From Comamonas testosteroni (GTDB taxonomy: Bacteria > Pseudomonadota > Gammaproteobacteria > Burkholderiales > Burkholderiaceae_C), in NCBI RefSeq assembly GCF_014076415.1, contig NZ_CP043568.1, positions 2,046,001-2,110,000 on the forward strand: a stretch of DNA of 64,000 nucleotides. Reading direction: 5' to 3'. Shown piece after piece: positions 8,315 to 16,596 of the stretch; position 1 is the first letter of the stretch, and each line of letters opens with the position of its first letter. A program made the translations under genes and the position numbers. The notes under the pieces were generated by a model. It saw only the letters and a list, made by a program, of their open reading frames with translations, made no database searches and was not told where the DNA came from.

Positions 8315-10267
8315 ATGTCTTCCACGCATTCCGCCGAACTGCTGGCCCAGGTGGCCGCGCTGCCGCCATTGCCGGGCGTCTATCGCTATTTCGATGCTGC
8401 CGGTGCCCTGCTCTACGTGGGCAAGGCCATCAACCTCAAGCGTCGCGTTTCCAGCTATTTTCAGAAGGAGCATGGCGGCACGCGCATAGGCCATATGGTC
8501 AGCAAGATCGCGCGGCTGGAGACCACGGTGGTGCGCTCCGAAGCCGAGGCGCTGCTGCTGGAAAACAACCTCATCAAGACGCTGTCCCCCAAGTACAACA
8601 TCCTGTTCAGGGACGACAAAAGCTATCCCTATCTCAAGATCACCGGTGTGGCCCACCGCGACGGCAAGGAGGGTGAACCCGCGTTTCAGGAATTTCCTCG
8701 CATCGCCTACTACCGTGGCGCGGTGGACAAGAAGCACCGCTACTTCGGCCCCTATCCCAGTGCCTGGGCGGTCAAGGAAAGCATTCAGCTGCTGCAGAAA
8801 GTCTTCCGGCTGCGCACCTGCGAGGACACGGTGTTTGCCAACCGCAGCCGCCCCTGTCTGCTCTATCAGATCAAGCGTTGCACCGGCCCCTGCGTGGATC
8901 TGATATCTCCCGAGGCCTATGCGCTGGATGTGCGCAATGCCGAGGCCATGCTGCGCGGCGAAACCAGCGAGCTGCTGCAGCAGCTCGAAGCGCGCATGAT
9001 GGCGCATTCCGACAAGCTGGAGTTCGAGCAGGCGGCCGAGGTGCGCAACCAGCTCACGGCACTGTCGCGCGTGCTGCACCAGCAGGCGATCGAAACCACC
9101 GACGATAAGGATGTGGACATCCTGGCCGTGCGCGTGCAGGGCGGCCGCGCCTGCGTGAACCTGGCCATGGTGCGCGGCGGCCGCCACCTGGGCGACCGGC
9201 CTTACTTCCCGGCGAATCTGGGCGATGCCGCATCGGTCTACTCCAGCGAGGAAGAGGTGGATGCCGCAGCCGAGGCGCGGCCCGTGGAGGAGCTGGTGCT
9301 GGAGGCCTTTATCGCCCAGCACTATGTGGGCGTTGCCGTGCCGCCCACGCTCATCGTCAGCCATCCCGTGGAGAAGCGGCTGGTGGAGCTGCTGACCGAG
9401 CAGACCGGCGTGCGCATCACCGTGGTCCAGCAACCGCGCGAGCAGCGCCGCATCTGGCTGGAGATGGCGCAGAAAAATGCCGACATCCAGCTGGCCCGGC
9501 TGCTGGCCGAGGAAGGCTCGCAACAGGCGCGCACCCGTGCCCTGGCCGAGGCGCTGGACCTGCCGGTCGAGAATCTCGACGAGCTGACCATCGAATGCTT
9601 CGATATCTCGCACACCAGCGGCGAAAGCACCAAGGCGTCCTGCGTGGTGTTCCATCACCACAAGATGCAGAGCAGCGACTACCGCCGCTTCAATATCGAA
9701 GGCATCACTGGCGGCGACGACTATGCGGCCATGCGCCAGGTGCTCACGCGCCGCTACAAACCCGTGGCCGAGGCGCAGCGCGAGGCGGGCGGCGCCGAGC
9801 TGACCGGCAAGCAGCCGCATCTGCCCGATCTGGTGCTGGTCGACGGCGGCAAGGGCCAGGTCAGCATGGCGCGTGAGGTATTCACGGAGCTGGGGCTCGA
9901 TCTGTCGCGCATCGTGGGTGTGGAGAAAGGCGAGGGCCGCAAGGTCGGCCTAGAGGAGCTGGTGTTTGCCGACGGGCGTGACAAGGTCTACCTGGGCCAT
10001 GACTCGGCGGCACTGATGCTGGTGGCGCAGATTCGCGACGAGGCGCACCGCTTCGCCATCACCGGCATGCGTGCGGCCCGCGCCAAGGTGCGCACGGGCA
10101 GCAGCAGCCTGGAAGACATTGCCGGCGTGGGGCCCAAGAAACGGGCGCGATTGTTGCAGCGTTTTGGCGGCGTGCGCGGCGTGGCCGATGCCAGCGTGGA
10201 CGATCTGATGACCGTGGAGGGCATTTCCGCAACGCTGGCCGAAGAAATCTACAAGGCGCTGCATTGA
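8315..10267 (+). CDS. uvrC: Excinuclease ABC subunit C
   Basis: UvrC makes the 3' and 5' incisions of nucleotide excision repair once UvrAB has loaded on damage. The 650-residue protein has an N-terminal GIY-YIG domain ([18 protein letters not shown]), the Cys-rich segment [18 protein letters not shown], a UVR motif ([14 protein letters not shown]) for UvrB binding, the RNase-H-like second nuclease domain ([25 protein letters not shown]) and C-terminal helix-hairpin-helix repeats ([30 protein letters not shown]). It is full length. pgsA follows 51 bp later, a pairing common in proteobacteria; a 9-bp inverted repeat (10271-10279 with 10298-10306) lies in the gap. Confidence 0.98.
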   Translation: MSSTHSAELLAQVAALPPLPGVYRYFDAAGALLYVGKAINLKRRVSSYFQKEHGGTRIGHMVSKIARLETTVVRSEAEALLLENNLIKTLSPKYNILFRDDKSYPYLKITGVAHRDGKEGEPAFQEFPRIAYYRGAVDKKHRYFGPYPSAWAVKESIQLLQKVFRLRTCEDTVFANRSRPCLLYQIKRCTGPCVDLISPEAYALDVRNAEAMLRGETSELLQQLEARMMAHSDKLEFEQAAEVRNQLTALSRVLHQQAIETTDDKDVDILAVRVQGGRACVNLAMVRGGRHLGDRPYFPANLGDAASVYSSEEEVDAAAEARPVEELVLEAFIAQHYVGVAVPPTLIVSHPVEKRLVELLTEQTGVRITVVQQPREQRRIWLEMAQKNADIQLARLLAEEGSQQARTRALAEALDLPVENLDELTIECFDISHTSGESTKASCVVFHHHKMQSSDYRRFNIEGITGGDDYAAMRQVLTRRYKPVAEAQREAGGAELTGKQPHLPDLVLVDGGKGQVSMAREVFTELGLDLSRIVGVEKGEGRKVGLEELVFADGRDKVYLGHDSAALMLVAQIRDEAHRFAITGMRAARAKVRTGSSSLEDIAGVGPKKRARLLQRFGGVRGVADASVDDLMTVEGISATLAEEIYKALH

Positions 10268-10318
10268 TGCAGGCTGCGCGAGCGCTAATCCGCGCTGGCG
10301 CAGCCTGCTCGTGACACA

Positions 10319-10891
10319 ATGACACCCATGTTTTTCACCATCCCTACTGTGCTGACCCTTACGCGGATCGTGGCGATTCCGCTCATCGTGGGGGTGTTTT
10401 ACGCGCCGCTGGATCAGGCGACCCGCAACCTCATCGCCACCGTGATGTTCGTCGTGTTTGCCGCCACCGACTGGTTCGATGGTTATCTTGCGCGCAAGCT
10501 CAATCAGACATCGGCATTCGGTGCTTTTCTGGATCCCGTTGCCGACAAATTTCTGGTCTGTGCATCGCTGCTGGTGCTGGTTCATCTGCAACGCGCCGAT
10601 GTGTTCGTGGCGCTGATCATCATCGGACGTGAGATCGCAATCTCGGCGCTGCGTGAATGGATGGCTCAGATCGGTGCCAGCAAGAGCGTGGCCGTGCACA
10701 TGATCGGCAAGGCCAAGACCATGGCACAGATGGTGGCCATTCCCTTTCTGCTCTATGACGGAGTGGCGTTCGGCGTGATCGATACCGGCGTCTGGGGGCA
10801 GTGGCTGATCTGGATTGCAGCGGTGCTGACCGTCTGGTCCATGGTCTACTACCTGCAAAAGGCATTGCCCGAAATTCGTGCCAGGCTCTGA
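10319..10891 (+). CDS. pgsA: CDP-diacylglycerol-glycerol-3-phosphate 3-phosphatidyltransferase
   Basis: This inner-membrane enzyme makes phosphatidylglycerol phosphate from CDP-diacylglycerol and glycerol-3-phosphate. The 190-residue protein carries the complete CDP-alcohol phosphatidyltransferase motif, TDWFDGYLAR through GAFLDPVADK, with all the metal-binding Asp residues, plus several hydrophobic helices. Two nearby ATGs (10319 and 10328) could each be the start; neither has a strong ribosome site. Confidence 0.96.
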   Translation: MTPMFFTIPTVLTLTRIVAIPLIVGVFYAPLDQATRNLIATVMFVVFAATDWFDGYLARKLNQTSAFGAFLDPVADKFLVCASLLVLVHLQRADVFVALIIIGREIAISALREWMAQIGASKSVAVHMIGKAKTMAQMVAIPFLLYDGVAFGVIDTGVWGQWLIWIAAVLTVWSMVYYLQKALPEIRARL

Positions 10892-10912
10892 AATCCGGGG
10901 TGGGCCTCTCTG

Positions 10913-10939
10913 AAAGCGCTTGCTCATCAAGCGCTTTTT
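10913..10939 (+). terminator. Rho-independent terminator after pgsA
   Basis: A 10-bp perfect stem (AAAGCGCTTG 10913-10922 with CAAGCGCTTT 10928-10937) with loop CTCAT ends in a short T run, 21 bp after the pgsA stop. The stem sequence is of the GCGCTTG type seen elsewhere in the window. Confidence 0.75.
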
Positions 10940-11298
10940 GCTATCTGGCGGGCTGCTTTCGGAGCAGCAAAAAGATTTTGCGGCTACGCATTGCATGACT
11001 TGATCGGACTGCAGATTTTGTCAATTGTTGTCAATCGGTGAAGCCGACACGGAAGAAGCTTGAAAAAAGCCGCTGTGGATGGCCGAACCCGCTCAAAAAC
11101 CGCATAGAATCTGGTTCTGTCGCTGGAATGCGCAGCGCGAGTTGGCGTCAAAAATGTCAGCGGCTTCAGGTAAAAATGGGCTTGCCCATACACAGAAACT
11201 GATAGGCTGGCTTCCGTCTTTATCGCGACTGGTTTCTTGCTGCGCAAGGTTTGCGTTTGCAGAGACATTCCATTCACTTATTTCTCGAGAGGCATCTT
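10940..11298. other. Intergenic region upstream of hupB
   Basis: About 360 bp without a supported gene. It must hold the hupB promoter, but I cannot single out a convincing -35/-10 pair. Short reading frames here look like chance. Confidence 0.5.
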
Positions 11299-11571
11299 GT
11301 GAATAAAACCGAACTGATTGAGCACATCGCTAACAACGCCGATATTTCCAAGGCCGCAGCTGCGCGTGCACTGGACTCCACGATCGACGCAGTGAAGAAA
11401 ACACTGAAAAAAGGTGGTACAGTATCGCTTGTTGGTTTTGGCACATTTGCTGTTGGCAAGCGTGCAGCTCGCACTGGTCGTAACCCCCGTACCGGCGATT
11501 CCATCAAGATCAAGGCGGCCAAAGTGCCTAAATTCCGTCCGGGCAAAGCATTGAAAGATGCTCTGAACTGA
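11299..11571 (+). CDS. hupB: DNA-binding protein HU-beta
   Basis: HU is a small nucleoid protein that bends DNA non-specifically. The 90-residue frame starts at a GTG ([18 protein letters not shown]) with AGAGG 6 nt upstream; starting there gives the normal family length, while an upstream ATG would add 16 alien residues. It contains the [20 protein letters not shown] arm, the [12 protein letters not shown] prolyl tip, and the ending [12 protein letters not shown]. tRNA-Val follows 14 bp later. Confidence 0.97.
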   Translation: MNKTELIEHIANNADISKAAAARALDSTIDAVKKTLKKGGTVSLVGFGTFAVGKRAARTGRNPRTGDSIKIKAAKVPKFRPGKALKDALN

Positions 11572-11585
11572 CACCCAGTTTCAGT

Positions 11586-11661
11586 GGGTCCTTAGCTCAG
11601 TTGGTAGAGCGGCTCCTTTACACGGAGTAGGTCGGCGGTTCGAGACCGTCAGGACCCACCA
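11586..11661 (+). tRNA. tRNA-Val (anticodon TAC)
   Basis: A 76-nt cloverleaf can be drawn: acceptor GGGTCCT with AGGACCC, D arm GCTCAGTTGGTAGAGC, anticodon loop TTTACAC giving anticodon TAC, T arm GGCGG TTCGAGA CCGTC, and an encoded CCA. The prophage integrase begins 160 bp downstream, so the 3' part of this gene is the probable attachment site, left intact by integration. Confidence 0.96.
11618..11661. other. Inferred prophage attL (3' half of tRNA-Val)
   Basis: A tyrosine integrase gene directly follows the tRNA, and phage genes continue from here. The 3' half of a tRNA gene is the usual core for such enzymes. The matching attR copy is outside the window, so the core length cannot be measured. 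Confidence 0.45.
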
Positions 11662-11681
11662 CTAAAAAACTAAAGAAATCA

Positions 11682-11709
11682 AGGGCTTGGAGCGATCTAA
11701 GCCCTTTTT
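11682..11709 (+). terminator. Terminator after tRNA-Val
   Basis: AGGGCTT (11682-11688) pairs with AAGCCCT (11699-11705), followed by a T run. If attL is the tRNA itself, this terminator already belongs to the prophage side. Confidence 0.7.
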
Positions 11710-11821
11710 CTTTGCCCTCTCTACCAGCTCGAATAGCCGCCACAAGCCGCCTCTACCAACTGAAAATCGTTGTCTACCAACTCTGCAGGGATTAGTATGG
11801 CGCTCCTTTTTGGGAGGTCAG

Positions 11822-12946
11822 ATGGCAGGCAAGAAGCAGTTTCCAAATGGATCGTGGCAGTACGTCTTCAAGAAGAAGGGCGTTCTGGATAAGCCGCTGT
11901 ATCTCACGTTTTCCACAGAGGCAGAAGGCGATGAATATGCGGCCAAGTTGGAGGCGCTGCTAGCGCGCGGCATTGTTCCTCTTGAGCACAAAAAGACCGA
12001 ACAGGTTTTGACCATCTCCGACCTCGTTGCCGACTACGAGCGCGAGGCCCATCCTTCGCCCAAGGATGTTGCATCGCTGAGAACCATAGTGCCGATCCAT
12101 GGCACGGTGCGTTTGACTGAAATCAATGCCGCCTGGGTGGACCACTGGATCGCGCAGATGAAGCGCATTGATAAGGTTGCGCCCACTACGATTCACGCGA
12201 AAGTCGGCGCTCTGGCTCGAGCCACGGACTGGGGTATGCGCAAAGGCTTCCTCACCATGCCTGACCACGCACTTCGCTCGCTGCCAAGTGGGTATGCCCA
12301 ATACACCAAGGCTGACGCGGCCGTAGCCGGCGTGCAGCGAAAAGACAATGAACGGGACCGGCGGCTTGAGCCGGGAGAGTGGGAAAAGATCTTGGGAGTT
12401 ATCGCTACGGGTGTGCTGCCCCGCACACAGCGGCCCCTCGTGCTTGAGGGGCGGCGGGACAAAGTGGCGTTGAAGTGCATCACAGTGCTGGCGGTTGAGA
12501 CAGCGATGCGGATGCGTGAGATGTACACGCTGCGCTGGAGCCAGGTGGATCTGCCGCACAAGACAGTTTTCCTGGACAAGACCAAAAACGGGGACAAGCG
12601 GCAAGTCCCGCTGTCGTCCGTGGCACTGGCGGAACTGCGCGCGTTCCAGCCAAGTGATGCCGGCCCTGCTGATTTGGTGTTCCCCTTCCTGCAGGGGGAG
12701 GAGTCAGCGAAGAAGCTGAATGAAACGACAGATTTCTTGTCGCGCCTTTTCGTGGATATTTTTGAGCAAGCCGGGGCAGTCGGGCTGCTTTTCCATGACC
12801 TGCGCCACGAGGCGACGAGTCGCCTGTTTGAGAGAACCAAGCTCAGCGAGACGCAGATCATGAAAATTACTGGCCACAAGAGCCACAGAATGCTCATGCG
12901 ATACGCAAACTTGCGCGGATCGACCTTGGCCGATGACCTTTGGTAA
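11822..12946 (+). CDS. int: Prophage tyrosine integrase
   Basis: The 374-residue recombinase starts MAGKKQFPNGSWQY, with GGGAGG 4 nt before the ATG; an in-frame extension back to 11687 has no ribosome site. The catalytic residues are visible: Arg in AMRMREMYTLRW, Lys in LDKTKNGDKRQVPL, HDLRHEATSR, GHKSHRMLMRY with the nucleophilic Tyr. It lies next to tRNA-Val and should catalyse insertion and excision there. Its 3' end overlaps the convergent excisionase gene by 53 bp, so the two could be coordinated by antisense transcription. Confidence 0.95.
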   Translation: MAGKKQFPNGSWQYVFKKKGVLDKPLYLTFSTEAEGDEYAAKLEALLARGIVPLEHKKTEQVLTISDLVADYEREAHPSPKDVASLRTIVPIHGTVRLTEINAAWVDHWIAQMKRIDKVAPTTIHAKVGALARATDWGMRKGFLTMPDHALRSLPSGYAQYTKADAAVAGVQRKDNERDRRLEPGEWEKILGVIATGVLPRTQRPLVLEGRRDKVALKCITVLAVETAMRMREMYTLRWSQVDLPHKTVFLDKTKNGDKRQVPLSSVALAELRAFQPSDAGPADLVFPFLQGEESAKKLNETTDFLSRLFVDIFEQAGAVGLLFHDLRHEATSRLFERTKLSETQIMKITGHKSHRMLMRYANLRGSTLADDLW

Positions 12947-13145
12947 GCCGCTCTGAAGTCTGGTCAAGGATGACTTTTTCTGCATAGCGGTGCACATCAC
13001 TGGTTCGCATCACGTAGGCGCGACCAATGCGGCCGGCCGGCAGCACGCCGCTGGCAATGAGTTTTTCAATGGTGGAACTATGCACCTGAAGAATCTCCGC
13101 CGCTTCTGTGACGGAGCAGGTGAAATTGTTTGTGGCTTTGGTCAT
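12894..13145 (-). CDS. Excisionase-like helix-turn-helix protein
   Basis: This 83-residue protein has a MerR/AlpA-type winged helix: FTCSVTEAAEILQVHSSTIE, then KLIASGVLPAGRIGRAYVMR. These small proteins bend DNA at att sites or act as repressors. Position, size and convergent overlap with int make excisionase the best guess. It is the last gene of the leftward early operon. Confidence 0.8.
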   Translation of the reverse strand: MTKATNNFTCSVTEAAEILQVHSSTIEKLIASGVLPAGRIGRAYVMRTSDVHRYAEKVILDQTSERLTKGHRPRSIRASLRIA

Positions 13146-13152
13146 AGTGCTA

Positions 13153-13377
13153 TCAAAAGTTAAGCCCCTCTCGGGGCTTTCTGTTTTTCAGTGGATGCAA
13201 AGTAAGGTTCTGGGCTTGGAATGCCTGCAAGTACAGGTCCCATAAGCGCTGGCCATCGGGACAGCGCGTCTGCTTGCCGCCAGATCGGCCGGCAGCACAG
13301 CAGGTAGGGCAGTTAAAGTGGTGGGCTATGTAGGCCTTGTCTTCTGGCAGGCCCACGGTGCTGGCGCTGGTTGCCAT
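13153..13377 (-). CDS. Small zinc-binding phage protein
   Basis: The 74-residue protein contains HFNCPTCCAAGRSGGKQTRC, a likely zinc ribbon or knuckle, then LWDLYLQAFQAQNL. Short proteins of this kind occur in the early regions of Burkholderiales prophages. Function unknown. A terminator-like stem (AAGCCCC/GGGGCTT at 13162-13179) overlaps its 3' end, just before the excisionase gene. Confidence 0.6.
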   Translation of the reverse strand: MATSASTVGLPEDKAYIAHHFNCPTCCAAGRSGGKQTRCPDGQRLWDLYLQAFQAQNLTLHPLKNRKPREGLNF

Positions 13378-13487
13378 GAGGACTCCCGAAAAGTAGAACC
13401 CCGCTCAGTGTGGCGGGGCTCGGGGTGGTTGATTGGTCCGCGCCATCTGTCGCGCTTGTCGCCTCGGTCGCGGGCTCGCTTGCTCAT
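13326..13487 (-). CDS. Small basic protein, coupled ORF
   Basis: The 53-residue frame starts MSKRARDRGDKRDRWRGPIN at an ATG that overlaps the upstream gene's TGA (ATGA), the same coupling used by its neighbours. It overlaps the start of the zinc-binding gene by 52 nt. It is very rich in Arg and Pro. Real translation is plausible but unproven. Confidence 0.4.
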   Translation of the reverse strand: MSKRARDRGDKRDRWRGPINHPEPRHTERGSTFRESSWQPAPAPWACQKTRPT

Positions 13488-13846
13488 AGTTCGCGGTTCC
13501 TCACATCGATTACCGGCGCTACCTTGGCCTTGGCCGTTCTGATGCGCGTCTTCAGACGGGCTTCTTCCTTTTTCAAGGACTCGACACCATCCCTGAGGTC
13601 ATTCAAGCTTTTCTGAACATGCTTGTGGTCTTCCCAGGCGCGCTGCAGGCGAGTGACTTCCTTTTGCAGGAAATCGAACGGATCGAATACCTGGTCGCAA
13701 GCGGCGCAGCGCACGGTGCGGCTGTGATCATCCAGGGAGATCTTTTTGTGCTCGCAGAAGTTGTTCCAGTTCTTATTGGCTGTGAGCGTCTGCTCCGGAA
13801 GCTCAGTCCCTGGGAACTTCCTGATGTTGGAGTCTGGGGTGCTCAT
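13484..13846 (-). CDS. Phage protein with zinc-knuckle and coiled coil
   Basis: The 120-residue protein starts MSTPDSNIRKF, its ATG overlapping the upstream TGA. CEHKKISLDDHSRTVRCAAC looks like a zinc site (C, H and C residues), followed by VFDPFDFLQKEVTRLQ and a long charged coiled coil (NDLRDGVESLKKEEARLKTR). Function unknown; it sits in a chain of coupled early genes. Confidence 0.65.
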   Translation of the reverse strand: MSTPDSNIRKFPGTELPEQTLTANKNWNNFCEHKKISLDDHSRTVRCAACDQVFDPFDFLQKEVTRLQRAWEDHKHVQKSLNDLRDGVESLKKEEARLKTRIRTAKAKVAPVIDVRNREL

Positions 13847-14070
13847 GCTTGGCCTTTCTGCGCCTGGTCGCGCTGTGCGGCCTTGGCTTCTCGCCACCGC
13901 AGCTCTGTGACGATGGCAGTTGCGCGGTCGCTTGCGATCTCTGCATTGCCCACAACGTTGCGAAAGCAGTAGCCATCACTGGCGATGAGGTCGCCATCTG
14001 AGTCTTGATAGGCGCGCTGACCGCCGATCCAGGTTGACCAGTCCCTGATCAGTATTTCAATCAGTCGCAT
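13843..14070 (-). CDS. Small phage protein
   Basis: The 75-residue protein MRLIEILIRDWSTWIGGQRA... has no domain I recognise. Its start overlaps the upstream gene by 14 nt and its stop overlaps the next start (ATGA), so it belongs to the coupled leftward operon. Confidence 0.6.
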   Translation of the reverse strand: MRLIEILIRDWSTWIGGQRAYQDSDGDLIASDGYCFRNVVGNAEIASDRATAIVTELRWREAKAAQRDQAQKGQA

Positions 14071-14314
14071 CGCCGCCCCCTTGTGTCTGCTGGGCTGCCC
14101 GCAGGCCACGCCAAGGCGCGTCCTGAATGTCAGATGCAAAGAACCCGTCGCGCGTCCATTCGCCATCTGTGAACCAACTCATGGCAATGCCTTCGTCAAA
14201 TTCCCGCAGATAGCGGCCATCGGCTTCGGGCTTTGTGGCGCCGTCCTGCCATTCAGACAAGTCGGCTTCTGCTGCGGTGTTTCCCTGCAGCGGGAATACC
14301 TTGGCTTTTTTCAT
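14057..14314 (-). CDS. Small phage protein
   Basis: The 85-residue acidic protein MKKAKVFPLQGNTAAEADLS... resembles small phage proteins with a WxDG...GxY pattern (ATKPEADGRYLREFDEG, WFTDGEWTRDGFFASD). Its ATG overlaps the TGA of the preceding gene. Function unknown. Confidence 0.6.
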   Translation of the reverse strand: MKKAKVFPLQGNTAAEADLSEWQDGATKPEADGRYLREFDEGIAMSWFTDGEWTRDGFFASDIQDAPWRGLRAAQQTQGGGDATD

Positions 14315-14937
14315 GCTGCACCTCCCTGCTGGGCTGCCTGGGCGGCGTCGAAGGCCTCCGCAACCTGCTCTCGGCTGTACAGCGGCACGCTGCGCTCACT
14401 ACTGTTCCCCATGCGAACAGATGCCACGGTAGCGGTGTGCTCGCCGGTCTGGAACTTATTCAGGTCTGATGGATAGATATGTGCGGCGGCGTCGTCCAGC
14501 AGCCCATCCAAGTGCGCCAGCGCCGCATCTCGCGCGTCTGCCTGCGCCTGGGGCGCTGCTGGCGAGATAGCAAATACCGCTTTCCAGATCCTGCGCGGTG
14601 CGTCAGTCTGGATTTCGATCTGATCGCGGCGGTTCACATAAATGTCGATGCCGTCCATGAGTAGATCCATGAACTCTCGCTTCATTTCGGGCGTCAAATC
14701 CACTGGCACCAGCTTCCAGCCATCAGGCACTGCCACGGCTGCTGGCGCTGCTTGGGAGGTCGCGTTTGAAACGGAAGCTGGCTCCTGAATCTGGTGCAGG
14801 CAGGACTTGTGATCCATCGCTGCTTGCCAGCCGTAGCGCATTGCCAGTCGCTCGTTACGAAAATCGGGATGATCAAAGCTCACGTCATACTGGCGCTCAA
14901 AGGCGGCAATCAGGTCTTCGGGAATGTTGTCTTGCAT
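14311..14937 (-). CDS. Phage hypothetical protein (DUF-like, modular)
   Basis: The 208-residue protein has an N-terminal EDLIAAFERQYDVSFDHPDF / MRYGWQAAMDHK segment, an Ala/Pro linker, then VPDGWKLVPVDLTPEMKREF, a pattern common in modular early phage proteins. Its C-terminal part is Ala/Gln rich. Its TGA overlaps the next gene's ATG. Role unknown. Confidence 0.65.
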   Translation of the reverse strand: MQDNIPEDLIAAFERQYDVSFDHPDFRNERLAMRYGWQAAMDHKSCLHQIQEPASVSNATSQAAPAAVAVPDGWKLVPVDLTPEMKREFMDLLMDGIDIYVNRRDQIEIQTDAPRRIWKAVFAISPAAPQAQADARDAALAHLDGLLDDAAAHIYPSDLNKFQTGEHTATVASVRMGNSSERSVPLYSREQVAEAFDAAQAAQQGGAA

Positions 14938-14989
14938 ATAGGTGGCTCCCAGAATGAGAAAAGCCTGCGGCTGCAGGCTGGGGTGTTGA

Positions 14990-15715
14990 TCAATAGAGGC
15001 TGCGTATCGCTTCAGCAGCAGCCCAGGGGTCTATGGCGTTTCCGTAGGCATGCACTGCGCCCACTCTGGAGGAAAGCCCATCATCCACCGGGCGAGTTCT
15101 GCCGGCACTGGTGATGAAAACGTTTCCGGGAGGGGCTGACCGCGGGTCGCAAAACGGCGCGGGTGGTTCGGGTCGCCCGGGGCGCGGAAGTCCCTGGCCA
15201 CCACGGTCGGCAACAATCCACACTCGCCGGCGTAGATGAGGCGCACCAACATCCGCAGACGATCGTTCGGGTCTGCGCACTCGGTAGCCAAGCTGTCCCA
15301 GACGGCTGGTGATCTCGGCAAGCCACGGGCTGATGCCCGGGACGTTCTCGAAGCAGATGCCCTGTGGCTGGCGCGCGGCGATGAGGTCGAGCCAAGTGTG
15401 AGCCAGTCCGCTTCGCGCACCTGAGAGGCCGGCACGTCCGCCATGGATTGCTGCGGCGACACTGTTGTCTTGGCAGGGAGGGCTTCCTGTCCAGATGCCT
15501 GGCGCGCTTGCAAGACGTGCGATGCGCAGAGCGAGGGGCCAACCAGCGAGGCCGGCGAAGAAATGGCATTGTCCATATCCGGCAAGATCATCTGCTCGAA
15601 CATCCTCGATGCTCCTTTCGTCAACGTCGCCTGGAGCTATGTGTCCGGCGGCAATGAGGTTGCGCAGCCACCGGGCCGCGAACTTGTCGATTTCGTTGTA
15701 GTACGTCGGCTTCAT
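14990..15715 (-). CDS. Phage C5-cytosine DNA methyltransferase
   Basis: The 241-residue enzyme transfers methyl from S-adenosylmethionine to C5 of cytosine. Motif I is CHFFAGLAGWPLAL, motif IV TGSPPCQDNSVAAA with the catalytic Pro-Cys, motif VI CFENVPGI, motif VIII RRRVWIVA and motif X-like VHAYGNAIDPW. It is shorter than typical Dcm enzymes, as phage solo methyltransferases often are, and there is no cognate nuclease. The ATG at 15715 has GGAG just upstream; a TTG at 15730 is less likely. It may protect phage DNA from host restriction. Confidence 0.88.
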   Translation of the reverse strand: MKPTYYNEIDKFAARWLRNLIAAGHIAPGDVDERSIEDVRADDLAGYGQCHFFAGLAGWPLALRIARLASAPGIWTGSPPCQDNSVAAAIHGGRAGLSGARSGLAHTWLDLIAARQPQGICFENVPGISPWLAEITSRLGQLGYRVRRPERSSADVGAPHLRRRVWIVADRGGQGLPRPGRPEPPAPFCDPRSAPPGNVFITSAGRTRPVDDGLSSRVGAVHAYGNAIDPWAAAEAIRSLY

Positions 15716-15728
15716 GGCTCCAGAAAGC

Positions 15729-15756
15729 AAAAAGCCCGCTCTTCAGGACGGGCTGG
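15729..15756 (-). terminator. Terminator stem directly before the methyltransferase gene
   Basis: On the minus strand AGCCCGTC / GCGGGCT is followed by TTTTTGC, immediately upstream of the methyltransferase ribosome site. Similar GCCCGC stems precede other early genes. Confidence 0.6.
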
Positions 15757-15799
15757 TTGGTGGATGGTTGAATGAGGCTTTCAACCTCAGGAAACAACA

Positions 15800-16345
15800 A
15801 TGCGTTTTTCGAGAAGCTCTCTAATTCGTACTGCTGCGTTGACCGTGGTGACGGCGGGAGTTGCTGCTTTGTATGGTTGTGCTGTCTCGGTGCCTAAAGG
15901 CATACAGCCAGTGACCGGTTTCGATGCAAAGCGCTACATGGGCACCTGGTACGAACTGGCCCGTATCGAGCACAGTTTTGAAAAGGGTTTGACTCAGGTC
16001 TCTGCGCAGTACAGCCTCAACGACGATGGCACAGTGGCCGTGGTCAATCGAGGCTATGACGCATCGAAGAAGGAATGGCGTCAAGCCAACGGCAAGGCGC
16101 GATTCCTGGGCGATCCCAGCATCGCGGCGCTCAAGGTGTCTTTCTTCGGTCCGTTCTACGGCGGCTACAACGTGGTGAGTCTGGATGACCAGTACCAGAC
16201 GTCTTTGGTGATTGGCAACAGCCTCGACTATTTCTGGCTGCTCTCGCGCAGCAAGAGCATCCCTGAGCAGCAATTTCGGCGTTTGCTGGAGAAGGCCCAA
16301 TCGCTCGGCGTGGACCTGAGCCAAGTCCAGGTCGTCCCACAGTAG
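15800..16345 (+). CDS. blc: Outer-membrane lipocalin (Blc-like)
   Basis: The 181-residue lipoprotein has a signal peptide ending in lipobox ALYGC and the lipocalin signature VTGFDAKRYMGTWYELARIE, then FLGDPSIAALKVSFFGPFYG and YFWLLSRSKSI. Bacterial lipocalins sit on the outer membrane and bind fatty acids or lysophospholipids in membrane stress. AGGAAA precedes the ATG. It is on the opposite strand to the surrounding early operon, so it is probably cargo (a moron). A GCCCGC/GCGGGC stem at 16376-16396 may terminate it. Confidence 0.92.
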   Translation: MRFSRSSLIRTAALTVVTAGVAALYGCAVSVPKGIQPVTGFDAKRYMGTWYELARIEHSFEKGLTQVSAQYSLNDDGTVAVVNRGYDASKKEWRQANGKARFLGDPSIAALKVSFFGPFYGGYNVVSLDDQYQTSLVIGNSLDYFWLLSRSKSIPEQQFRRLLEKAQSLGVDLSQVQVVPQ

Positions 16346-16444
16346 GGTGACAAGTTTCCGCTCCAGAGAATGAGAGAGCCCGCGGCGGCGGGCTAGGCTG
16401 GGTCAAGTACTGAGTAGGATATAGCTTCTAAATCTGGAGAGGTC

Positions 16445-16573
16445 ATGGAACTACAGATGACAGAGGTCGAATCTCACGTTTTCGAGATGAACGGGGCGAT
16501 TTTCTTGATCAATACAGGGAAGGTTGAGGATGGTTGGTGGTGGGTGTTTGCTGGTTTACTGAGGTTGAGGTGA
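16445..16573 (+). CDS. Small ORF downstream of lipocalin
   Basis: A 42-residue frame, MELQMTEVESHVFEMNGAIF..., has a good ribosome site (GGAGAGG, 3 nt before the ATG). It contains WWWVFAG. No known family; it may be a truncated gene. Confidence 0.35.
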   Translation: MELQMTEVESHVFEMNGAIFLINTGKVEDGWWWVFAGLLRLR

Positions 16574-16596
16574 ATTGCTCTCGATGTCCGGGCTTT

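Noticed and set aside
15031..15624. 197-residue alternative frame in the methyltransferase gene
   Set aside because: The other frame holds all cytosine methyltransferase motifs; this one holds none.
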